Origin: Sulfurovum sp.
GTDB lineage: Bacteria; Campylobacterota; Campylobacteria; Campylobacterales; Sulfurovaceae
Reading direction: 5' to 3'
NCBI GenBank assembly: GCA_015661535.1
Contig: DQVY01000244.1
Coordinates: 1 to 6,427 of the forward strand
Length of the DNA: 6,427 nucleotides
Under the pieces are notes generated by a model. That model did not search any database. It saw only the letters and a program-made list of their open reading frames with translations, and had not been told where the DNA came from. Shown here one piece after another: positions 1 through 5,259 of this stretch (position 1 is the stretch's first letter; the number at the start of each line of letters is the position of its first letter). A program made the translations under genes and the position numbers.

Positions 1-2
1 AT

Positions 3-698
3 AACGGCTTTGGTGAAGCATTAGACAAAAAACTTCAAACCATTGCTTCGGACTCCATGAATGTTATAGCAAGTACAGCCTACTACTATCTGCAAGATAT
101 GGCACATATTAGTGAGCGTGTCTGGAAAAACCAGGCCTGTAACCCTGAGTACTTCACCTATGATGCAGCACTCGAACCCAAAGTACCTTTGTTAGATCTA
201 AGTGCATGTGATCCTCAGGCAAGAGGAGTAACAAAGAGTGGCATCGTTATCCCTTACAATCCTAATTTTCCCAAGGCACTCTACCCTTACGCTGCAAAAC
301 CAGATGGCTGTAGTGCAGAAGGGCTTCAAGACCTTTATGACCAGTCCAACGATCTGTCAAATGACGCTAAATGGTTTGAAAGCGTCTGTGACGAACATGA
401 CAGATGTTACTACACTGAAGGTACTACCTCTAAAGAGTGTAATGCAAAGTTTATAGTAGAGATCATGGATGCCTGTAATAAGATAGAAACAAAAGATACA
501 CTTCGTTATGCGGGTATAAAAAATGCATTTTGTACTATGAAGGGATTTTGGATAGCATCTGGTGCCAATGCCTGTGCCAGAAAATACTTTGACAATGCAC
601 AAAAAAAACAAAAAGCTTACAATCGCTGGGTGGAAAGATATGAAAAAGCCTACAGAACGTTAGAGAAAAAACAAAAAACACAACATAAAGGTCACTAA
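3..698 (+). CDS. Phospholipase A2-like protein, 5' end outside window
   Basis: Probably a secreted or envelope phospholipase A2-type lipid hydrolase; function is inferred from one motif. Counting from the ATG at 57, residues 111-118 read CDEHDRCY, the PLA2 signature in which His114-Asp115 would be the catalytic pair. CN at 128-129 follows, as in compact PLA2 domains, and DGC at 82-84 may belong to the calcium loop. Nine cysteines (28, 51, 84, 111, 117, 128, 140, 159, 173) suggest disulfides and an oxidising compartment. The C-terminus is Lys-rich. The ATG at 57 has no Shine-Dalgarno, and its frame stays open to base 3, adding NGFGEALDKKLQTIASDS upstream. The gene therefore almost certainly begins left of the window, and any signal peptide is out of sight. 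The stop (696-698) lies one base before the pseudouridine synthase, suggesting one transcript. Confidence 0.7.
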   Translation, partial: NGFGEALDKKLQTIASDSMNVIASTAYYYLQDMAHISERVWKNQACNPEYFTYDAALEPKVPLLDLSACDPQARGVTKSGIVIPYNPNFPKALYPYAAKPDGCSAEGLQDLYDQSNDLSNDAKWFESVCDEHDRCYYTEGTTSKECNAKFIVEIMDACNKIETKDTLRYAGIKNAFCTMKGFWIASGANACARKYFDNAQKKQKAYNRWVERYEKAYRTLEKKQKTQHKGH

Positions 699-699
699 A

Positions 700-1569
700 A
701 TGGCAGAAAAATTCCAGATAGAAACACGTTCCAAACTCTTAGCCTTTTTATTTACAGCACTCTCAGGCTGGTCTAAAAAGAAAGTTAAACAGCGTTTACA
801 AAATGCAACGGTCACGGTCAATGGTGTGGTCACCACCAAACATGACTTTATAGTAGAGATCGGGGATGTAGTAGAAGTAGATGGTGTGCCCGGCACATTC
901 TCTAAAAAAACTTCTGCAGAGACACTTAGGAACCTTGAAATCCTTTACCAGGACAAAGACCTCATAGCCATTAACAAACCTGCCGGACTTTTATCTGTAG
1001 GTACAACACAGGAGACAAAACAACATGCCCTCGCCCTACTGAGAAAACAACTCTCAAGGGTAAAAAGTGCAGTGAAACTTTGGCCTGTACATAGACTTGA
1101 CAGAGAAACTTCCGGTGTCTTGCTCTTTGCTACGTCAAAAGAGCTTCGTGAGGCAGTCATGGACAAATGGTCTGTGTCGGAGAAAACCTACCTGGCCATT
1201 ATAGAAGGCAGTCCCAAAGAGAGTACAGGAACGATCACCGAACCTTTACGTCTCGATGAAAAAGAGTACCGTATGCACGTAGGTGCACACAAAGAGGCTA
1301 AACCTGCCATCACCCACTACAAAGTTTTAGAGTCTACAGACAAACGAAGCCTGCTTGAGGTACGCATAGAAACAGGTAGACAACACCAAATACGTGCCCA
1401 TATGGCATGGTTAGGCCATAGTATTGTAGGTGATGAACGCTATGGGACCAAAGGGGGAAGAATGGGTCTGCATGCCTTACGTCTTTCTACTATTCACCCA
1501 AAAATGAAAAAAAACATGACCTTTGAAGTGGATGCACCTCGTGATTTTTATGGGTTATTAAAATACTAA
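700..1569 (+). CDS. RluA-family RNA pseudouridine synthase with S4 domain
   Basis: Converts uridine to pseudouridine in RNA, most likely 23S rRNA, in the cytoplasm. The protein has 289 residues, a normal length for the RluC/RluD type. An S4 RNA-binding domain covers about residues 10-62 (KKKVKQRLQNATVTVNG, then GDVVEVDG). The catalytic domain follows: INKPAGLLSV at 91-100, the family signature HRLDRETSGVLLFA at 131-144 with catalytic Asp134, and RIETGRQHQIRAH at 222-234. GDERYG (244-249) and LHALRL (257-262) complete the fold. The ATG at 700 has AAAGG at 687-691, eight bases upstream, inside the end of the preceding gene, so translation may be coupled. Which uridine is modified cannot be told from the sequence, so no symbol is given. 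Confidence 0.95.
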   Translation: MAEKFQIETRSKLLAFLFTALSGWSKKKVKQRLQNATVTVNGVVTTKHDFIVEIGDVVEVDGVPGTFSKKTSAETLRNLEILYQDKDLIAINKPAGLLSVGTTQETKQHALALLRKQLSRVKSAVKLWPVHRLDRETSGVLLFATSKELREAVMDKWSVSEKTYLAIIEGSPKESTGTITEPLRLDEKEYRMHVGAHKEAKPAITHYKVLESTDKRSLLEVRIETGRQHQIRAHMAWLGHSIVGDERYGTKGGRMGLHALRLSTIHPKMKKNMTFEVDAPRDFYGLLKY

Positions 1570-1579
1570 GAGTCAATAA

Positions 1580-1811
1580 ATGATGACTGAATTTTTGGGA
1601 TGATGTTCAATACTTAACGGTGCTATATTACTGATCTCTGCAATTTTCATTGTTGTTGCACGGAAAAATAGCTTTAAATATTCATCATACATTATTTAAC
1701 ATTGACAATGAGTATCTTAAAAAATCCTATTTCCAATATTTGGCACAATATAAAATTCTTATTATTGTGTTTAATATTGTTCCATACTTTGCTTTAAAAA
1801 TCATAAGTTAA
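1580..1811 (+). pseudogene. Broken small two-helix membrane protein gene (DUF6868-like)
   Basis: The gap between the pseudouridine synthase and the STAS gene contains a degraded gene. From ATG 1580 or 1583 the frame reads MTEFLG, then TGA (1601-1603), then CSILNGAILLISAIFIVVAR, a membrane helix. At about 1671-1682 an extra base moves the reading to the next frame, which continues IHHTLFNIDNEYLKKSYFQY, then a second helix with VFNIVPYFALKIIS, ending at TAA 1809-1811. Reading the TGA as TGG (Trp) and removing one base restores about 75 residues. FLGWC near the start, HxxLF in the middle and FNIVPY-x-AL at the end match a family of about 80 residues that I recall as DUF6868; its function is unknown to me. 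AAGAG at 1568-1572 may be the old ribosome binding site. With two lesions, true decay is likelier than a single sequencing error, though the frameshift lies near A/T runs. Confidence 0.72.
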
Positions 1812-1812
1812 T

Positions 1813-2175
1813 TTACTCTAAGATCCACGCTCTTGCCTCTCCAATTTTGTCATATTTAAAACTTTTGATCTCTGCTTGTACAAAATGGGAAGAGAAGTGT
1901 TCACCCAAAGCACCAATCTTAGAGTTTGTCACCATTGCCAATTTTTTAATTTTCTTGTGATGGTTTTTTACAAAATTAAAATGTCTGCTCATTGCTGCAA
2001 AGTTTTCCCATCCAGGGAAAGACTCTGTATAGATGATCACCCCGTTCAAATTACCTTCAGCTTCAATAAATGGATCAATAATCTTTACCGCTTTATCAAA
2101 ATCTTCTTTTGTGAGCGCGCCATTTGGCTGTAATGTCACCACTTTTGTCTCTTTATCTAGTATAACATTTAACAT
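1813..2175 (-). CDS. SpoIIAA-like / STAS-domain protein
   Basis: A 120-residue protein of the SpoIIAA-like group (Pfam SpoIIAA-like, often annotated STAS/SEC14-domain protein). It covers a whole single-domain family member: an N-terminal beta pair (MLNVILDKETKVVTLQPNG), a helix at 22-38, a strand and loop (GVIIYTESFPGWENF at 45-59), HFNFVKNHHKKIKKLAMVTN at 65-84, and a C-terminal EARAWILE. The tract with FPGW and the basic KNHHKKIKKLA stretch is typical of the family. The protein is cytoplasmic, with no signal or membrane segment; no partner is known to me, and roles as a regulator or lipid binder are only suggested by fold. The start is supported by AAGGAG (complement of 2181-2186), five bases from the ATG. 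It converges on the broken membrane-protein gene, with one base between the two stops, and diverges from the helicase gene across the palindrome region. Confidence 0.85.
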   Translation of the reverse strand: MLNVILDKETKVVTLQPNGALTKEDFDKAVKIIDPFIEAEGNLNGVIIYTESFPGWENFAAMSRHFNFVKNHHKKIKKLAMVTNSKIGALGEHFSSHFVQAEIKSFKYDKIGEARAWILE

Positions 2176-2193
2176 TGTCTCTCCTTATTACCG

Positions 2194-2235
2194 CACCAAC
2201 TAAACATATCAATTTGTTGACATGTTTAGTTGGTG
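2194..2235. promoter_or_regulatory. 42-base near-perfect palindrome, probable operator
   Basis: The arms CACCAACTAAACAT (2194-2207) and ATGTTTAGTTGGTG (2222-2235) are exact reverse complements over 14 bases. Inside, after one A/C mismatch, TCAA (2209-2212) pairs with TTGA (2217-2220) around a TTTG centre. The right half overlaps the -35 hexamer and spacer of the + strand promoter at 2217-2246, so a bound dimer would block it. The left arm ends eight bases upstream of the ribosome binding site of the STAS gene. No poly-T follows on the + strand, which argues against a terminator. Read from the - strand, it could instead form a leader hairpin. The regulator is unknown. Confidence 0.8.
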
Positions 2236-2246
2236 TGTAATATAAT
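2217..2246 (+). promoter_or_regulatory. Consensus sigma-70 promoter for helicase gene
   Basis: TTGACA (2217-2222) and TATAAT (2241-2246) are both exact consensus hexamers, separated by 18 bases. Transcription would start near 2253 and include the ATG at 2308. A perfect -35 is uncommon in Campylobacterota, whose sigma-70 promoters usually lack one. A strong core promoter lying under a palindrome fits a repressor-controlled promoter. Confidence 0.7.
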
Positions 2247-2259
2247 TAAATTTTATAGT

Positions 2260-2265
2260 ATTATA
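2260..2265 (-). promoter_or_regulatory. Possible -10 element for STAS gene
   Basis: The - strand reads TATAAT here, inside an AT-rich stretch, and is the best -10 match pointing toward the STAS gene. No good -35 is visible 16-18 bases upstream. If used, transcription would start near 2253 and the mRNA leader would carry the whole palindrome as a hairpin just before the ribosome binding site. Confidence 0.35.
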
Positions 2266-2298
2266 GTTGGAATTGGTTAACAGAAAGTCCGAACATTT

Positions 2299-2307
2299 TG
2301 CTATAAT
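2299..2307 (+). promoter_or_regulatory. Extended -10 promoter overlapping helicase start
   Basis: TGCTATAAT is a perfect extended -10 (TGn plus TATAAT), preceded by a T run, the usual Campylobacterota form. The nearest -35-like hexamer is TTAACA at 2277-2282, with a 19-base spacer, which is weak. Transcription would begin near 2314, downstream of the ATG at 2308, so mRNA from this promoter could not use that ATG. Confidence 0.55.
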
Positions 2308-3618
2308 ATGTTTTATAACGTAATACCCCAAGGACACACCATCAAAGCATTTGAAAAATTTAACCTCCATCCAAACATCCTCAAAGCCATCGCCAATGAG
2401 AAATATGAGAATGCCACTGCCATTCAAAACAAGGTCATTCCTGCTGCGATGAAGGGTGCAGATGTACTGGGTGCTTCTAAATCTGGTACAGGAAAAACGG
2501 CAGCCTTTGTCTTGCCCCTGCTCAACAAGCTGCAAAAAGTAGTCAAAAAAGATGAAAAAGTAGTACGTGCACTTATCATAGTGCCTACCATCGAACTCGC
2601 AGACCAAGTCTCTCGGACCATTGTCAGCTTTTCAAAGTACTTAGACATTCAAACAGTAAAGGTACAAGGCGGGTCAAAAAAAATTGACCAGATTCAACGT
2701 ATTAAGCAAGGTGTCGACATTGTAGTTGCTACACCAGGGCGTTTACAAGACTTCATCAACGACAAAAAAATAAACCTCGAACATGTCAATACTGTCATAC
2801 TTGATGAAGCCGATACCATGCTGGACCTTGGTTTTTTAGCTGAGATCAAAAACATTTTAAAAGCCTGTCCAAGCCAAAAACAAATGATGTGTTTTTCAGC
2901 GACTATTTCACAAAACATCAAAAAACTTGCCAAAGAGTTTTTACGTGACCCTGCCATTGTAGAGGTAAGCAACAGACGTGATGTGGTCAATATGATCAAA
3001 CACAGAGCCTACAAAGTAGACAAAAAAAGAAAAGCAGAACTTGCACTCAAACTTGTAAAAGATCTAGGTGTGGGGCAAGTGCTCATCTTTGTGAACAAAA
3101 AAGAGACCGCAGATAAACTTTTTGAGTACTTCAAAAGCCATGAAATATGGACAACCATCCTTCATGGAGACATCAAACGCGGAGGACGCGCCAAAGCACT
3201 TACCCTCTTTAAAGGGGGTAAGTCACAAGTCCTCATAGCTACAGACATAGCTGCAAGGGGCATAGACATACCTGAACTCCCTATGGTCATTAACTACGAC
3301 TTACCGGAACTTACCGATGACTTTACCCACCGTGTAGGACGTACAGGACGGGCAAACCATAAAGGCGGTGTCATTACCCTGCTTACCATTCATGACTACA
3401 ATGCTTTTTCTACCATAGAAAAACACTTGAAACTCAATGTCAAGCGTGACATTATGCCAGGCTTTGAGATCACCGATAAACAGCCTAGACAGGCACGTCC
3501 ACGTAAAAAGAAGTTGAGTGAGAAAAAAGGGAAGATCGACTACGACAAAAAAAGAAGATACACCTACGCTGCGCACAAGAAAAAGAAAGAAGAGAGAAAA
3601 GGGATAAAGAAGAAATAA
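2308..3618 (+). CDS. DEAD-box ATP-dependent RNA helicase
   Basis: Unwinds or remodels RNA using ATP in the cytoplasm, with likely roles in ribosome assembly, mRNA turnover or cold adaptation. Counted from ATG 2308 (436 residues): Q motif region F15 to Q40 (ATAIQ), motif I ASKSGTGKT (56-64), Ia PTIELA (93-98), GG (121-122), Ib TPGR (142-145), II DEAD (166-169), III SAT (197-199), IV VLIFVN (258-263), V ATDIAARGIDI (311-321), VI HRVGRTGR (341-348). A basic tail rich in Lys and Arg fills 394-436 and probably binds RNA. All catalytic motifs are intact; PTIELA for PTRELA and ATAIQ for PTPIQ are departures. The start is uncertain: ATG 2308 has no ribosome binding site and touches a -10 element, while ATC 2341 has a well-placed one; no other in-frame ATG, GTG or TTG precedes the Q motif. 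Confidence 0.95.
   Translation: MFYNVIPQGHTIKAFEKFNLHPNILKAIANEKYENATAIQNKVIPAAMKGADVLGASKSGTGKTAAFVLPLLNKLQKVVKKDEKVVRALIIVPTIELADQVSRTIVSFSKYLDIQTVKVQGGSKKIDQIQRIKQGVDIVVATPGRLQDFINDKKINLEHVNTVILDEADTMLDLGFLAEIKNILKACPSQKQMMCFSATISQNIKKLAKEFLRDPAIVEVSNRRDVVNMIKHRAYKVDKKRKAELALKLVKDLGVGQVLIFVNKKETADKLFEYFKSHEIWTTILHGDIKRGGRAKALTLFKGGKSQVLIATDIAARGIDIPELPMVINYDLPELTDDFTHRVGRTGRANHKGGVITLLTIHDYNAFSTIEKHLKLNVKRDIMPGFEITDKQPRQARPRKKKLSEKKGKIDYDKKRRYTYAAHKKKKEERKGIKKK
2330..2334 (+). promoter_or_regulatory. Shine-Dalgarno AAGGA before a non-ATG codon
   Basis: AAGGA is followed by six bases and then ATC (2341-2343), in frame with the helicase. The position is ideal for starting at that codon and useless for the ATG at 2308, which lies upstream of it. 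ATG 2308 has no purine-rich site before it. This suggests either a rare ATC start or an ancestral ATG changed to ATC. Confidence 0.45.
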
Positions 3619-3623
3619 TATTG

Positions 3624-4403
3624 ATGTCTACTATACTAAAAAACACACCTTTCTCTTTAGTCCTTTCAGGTGGAGGGGCCTTAGGTATTGCACACCTTGG
3701 CATTTTGCATGACTTGGAACAACAAACCCTCATACCTTCAGAACTTATAGGTACAAGTATGGGCGGTATCATCGCTGCATGTCTTGCCATAGGCATGAAT
3801 GAAGCTGCCATTTACAAAGAGATACAAGCCTTCTCTTCTTTAACCAAATGGATCAAATTTTCCATTTCTGGCAATGCGATCATCAACAACGATAAAATCG
3901 AAAATATATTTACAAAGTTATTTGAAGAAAGAAAAATGCATGAGGTTGAGATACCTTTAAAGCTCATCGCTACAAACCTTCTTAATGGACACAAACGTGT
4001 CTTTACTGCAGAAGATGACATCTGCATTAAAGATGCTGTCTTGGCTACCATGGCAATACCTGGGGTTTTTGATGAGCATGTCATAGAGGGTGAAACCTTT
4101 GGTGATGGTTTTTTATGTGAAAATTTAGGCGTGAATGAAGCCAGCTATGAGAACATATTGGCGGTAGATGTTCTGGGTGAAAACTCTTTTGAACAGAACA
4201 TGCCTGACAATTTTTTTAAAACTGCCAATGTCATGCAAATGTTTGAAAAGTCCATGCGGCTTTTAATTTACAACCAAACCCAAACACATCTTAGAAATAG
4301 CACTAAAAATATTACCTTGATTGAGCCTGCAACCAAGGCATTTAATACCTTTTCATTTCATAAACATGAAGAGATACGCGCCTTGGGATTGGGTTTACTT
4401 TAG
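3624..4403 (+). CDS. Patatin-like phospholipase
   Basis: A serine acyl hydrolase of the patatin/RssA family, expected to cleave ester bonds of phospholipids or related lipids; the true substrate is unknown. From ATG 3624 the protein has 259 residues. The oxyanion-hole motif GGGALG lies at 16-21, the nucleophile elbow GTSMG at 43-47 with Ser45, and the second member of the catalytic dyad, Asp161, in GDGFLCENLG (160-169). ATMAIPGVF (141-149) is also typical. No signal peptide is seen, so it acts in the cytoplasm or at the inner face of the membrane. An in-frame TTG directly before the ATG (3621) could add one residue; ATG is preferred. AAGAAG in the end of the helicase gene (about 3608-3613) is a weak ribosome binding site. 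With five bases between helicase stop and this start, co-transcription and coupled translation are likely. Confidence 0.92.
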   Translation: MSTILKNTPFSLVLSGGGALGIAHLGILHDLEQQTLIPSELIGTSMGGIIAACLAIGMNEAAIYKEIQAFSSLTKWIKFSISGNAIINNDKIENIFTKLFEERKMHEVEIPLKLIATNLLNGHKRVFTAEDDICIKDAVLATMAIPGVFDEHVIEGETFGDGFLCENLGVNEASYENILAVDVLGENSFEQNMPDNFFKTANVMQMFEKSMRLLIYNQTQTHLRNSTKNITLIEPATKAFNTFSFHKHEEIRALGLGLL

Positions 4404-4412
4404 AGGTGCCCT

Positions 4413-5120
4413 TTAGGCATTACTGCTGTCAGGTGAGACCTTTATTTTCGTAGTCTTGCCCTCTTTTTTCTCTATTTTTGTTTTTTCTGTTTTTACTTTC
4501 TCTGTATTTGCACTCTTTTCTTTTTTTGTTTCATCACCTTTAGGTGTCAGAGGAGTAGACGTTTTTCTCGGTTTAATGCTGATAGATGGTGCAGCCTTTG
4601 CTTTCTTCTTTTGAAGCGTGATAACAAAAAAACCATTTTCATAGCTTCCTTTTAAACTGTTTACATCTGCATCAACCGGTAATGTCTCACTGCGTTGTAT
4701 CATATACATAGAATGCTGTTGCATCTTCATGTGAGATTTTTCTGTTTTCTGTACACTTTCAATGCTTGCTGTTAAATGCAAAATACCATTCTCTATGCTC
4801 ACATCAATTTGATTGTTGTCATTTTTAGGAATCTGTGTATTGTAGGCATAATAATTGCCTTTATCTTGAAAACCTGCATTTTTAAATGCCATTGGGTTAG
4901 CTGTCATACTGCTTTTGTGTATTTGCTTGTTCCAGAGTTGGGTACGCTGATTCATACGCTCTTGCATACGTGCAAAGACTTTGTCCATCTCTTTTTGCAT
5001 TTGGTACATCTCTTTAAAAATGTCATCGCCAAAAGGGTCGTTAAAAAAAGGATCATTTGCCTGAAGTGAGACCGCTGCGACTAGTGGTAAAACCAAAAGT
5101 GAAAGTTTTTTACTTAACAT
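4413..5120 (-). CDS. Exported Hsp20/alpha-crystallin small heat-shock protein
   Basis: Probably an ATP-independent holdase chaperone acting outside the cytoplasm. Residues 1-21 form a signal peptide (MLSKKLSLLVLPLVAAVSLQA) with likely cleavage after LQA at 19-21. Residues 24-70 are Phe-, Met- and Gln-rich and helical (DPFFNDPFGDDIF, then EMYQMQKEMDKVFARMQERM), resembling the N-terminal oligomerisation arm of Hsp20 proteins. The crystallin domain runs about 87-178: DVSIENGILHLTASIE, RSETLPVDADVNSLKGSYEN, GFFVITLQKK. SISIKPRK at 179-186 holds an IxI motif, which docks between subunits in this family. From about 187 a low-complexity Lys/Glu/Thr tail follows (TEKVKTEKTKIEKKEGK). The start is supported by AAGGAG (complement of 5127-5132), six bases upstream. 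It converges with the patatin gene nine bases away; no hairpin terminator is visible between them. Confidence 0.85.
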   Translation of the reverse strand: MLSKKLSLLVLPLVAAVSLQANDPFFNDPFGDDIFKEMYQMQKEMDKVFARMQERMNQRTQLWNKQIHKSSMTANPMAFKNAGFQDKGNYYAYNTQIPKNDNNQIDVSIENGILHLTASIESVQKTEKSHMKMQQHSMYMIQRSETLPVDADVNSLKGSYENGFFVITLQKKKAKAAPSISIKPRKTSTPLTPKGDETKKEKSANTEKVKTEKTKIEKKEGKTTKIKVSPDSSNA

Positions 5121-5148
5121 GTTTTGCTCCTTAGATCATATTTTCAAA

Positions 5149-5154
5149 ATTATA
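5149..5154 (-). promoter_or_regulatory. Possible -10 element for Hsp20 gene
   Basis: The - strand reads TATAAT within a T-rich stretch (TTTTTTATAATTTTG), placing a start near 5142, ahead of the AAGGAG site. There is no clear -35. No CIRCE element (TTAGCACTC with its inverted copy) is seen, so HrcA control is not supported. Confidence 0.45.
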
Positions 5155-5178
5155 AAAAAGGAAGGTTAATCGTTTTTT

Positions 5179-5219
5179 AACATCATAAAATTCACTAAAC
5201 TATACGCTATAATGATGTT
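5179..5219. repeat. Interrupted inverted repeat in divergent promoter region
   Basis: AACATCAT (5179-5186) and ATGATGTT (5212-5219) are exact reverse complements separated by 25 bases. The right arm overlaps the end of the -10 element at 5208-5213. Arms this short can arise by chance in AT-rich DNA; a regulator site is possible but not shown. Confidence 0.35.
5208..5213 (+). promoter_or_regulatory. -10 element for DUF819 gene
   Basis: TATAAT in the context TACGCTATAATGATG, 46 bases before the DUF819 start, would begin transcription near 5220. No recognisable -35 lies 16-18 bases upstream, and the TGn extension is absent, but AT-rich DNA precedes it as in many Campylobacterota promoters. Confidence 0.5.
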
Positions 5220-5232
5220 TAAATTGAGGGGA

Positions 5233-5249
5233 CCTATAAACCCTATAAA
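5233..5249 (+). repeat. Short tandem repeat CCTATAAA in leader
   Basis: CCTATAAA occurs at 5233-5240 and again at 5242-5249, separated by one C (9-base period), in the untranslated leader of the DUF819 gene. The second copy merges into the ribosome binding site AAGGAAG (5248-5254). It may be a slippage product. Confidence 0.5.
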
Positions 5250-5259
5250 GGAAGTGTAA

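Noticed and set aside
1601..1603. TGA in the small membrane gene read as Trp by an alternative code or as selenocysteine
   Set aside because: A second lesion, a one-base frameshift downstream, is also present, and no other gene in the window has internal TGA codons. Decay or sequence error is simpler.
2194..2235. Palindrome as a rho-independent terminator
   Set aside because: No T run follows on the + strand, the flanking genes diverge, and the hairpin stem is not GC-rich. The overlap with a consensus promoter fits an operator better.
2209..2607. Open frame on the - strand over the helicase start and control region
   Set aside because: Cys- and Phe-rich composition without a domain, no ribosome binding site, and it overlaps the strongly supported helicase. 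It is a shadow frame.
4404..4440. Shared terminator between the patatin and Hsp20 genes
   Set aside because: Only three-base stems such as GCC/GGC can be formed, with no adjacent T run tied to a hairpin.
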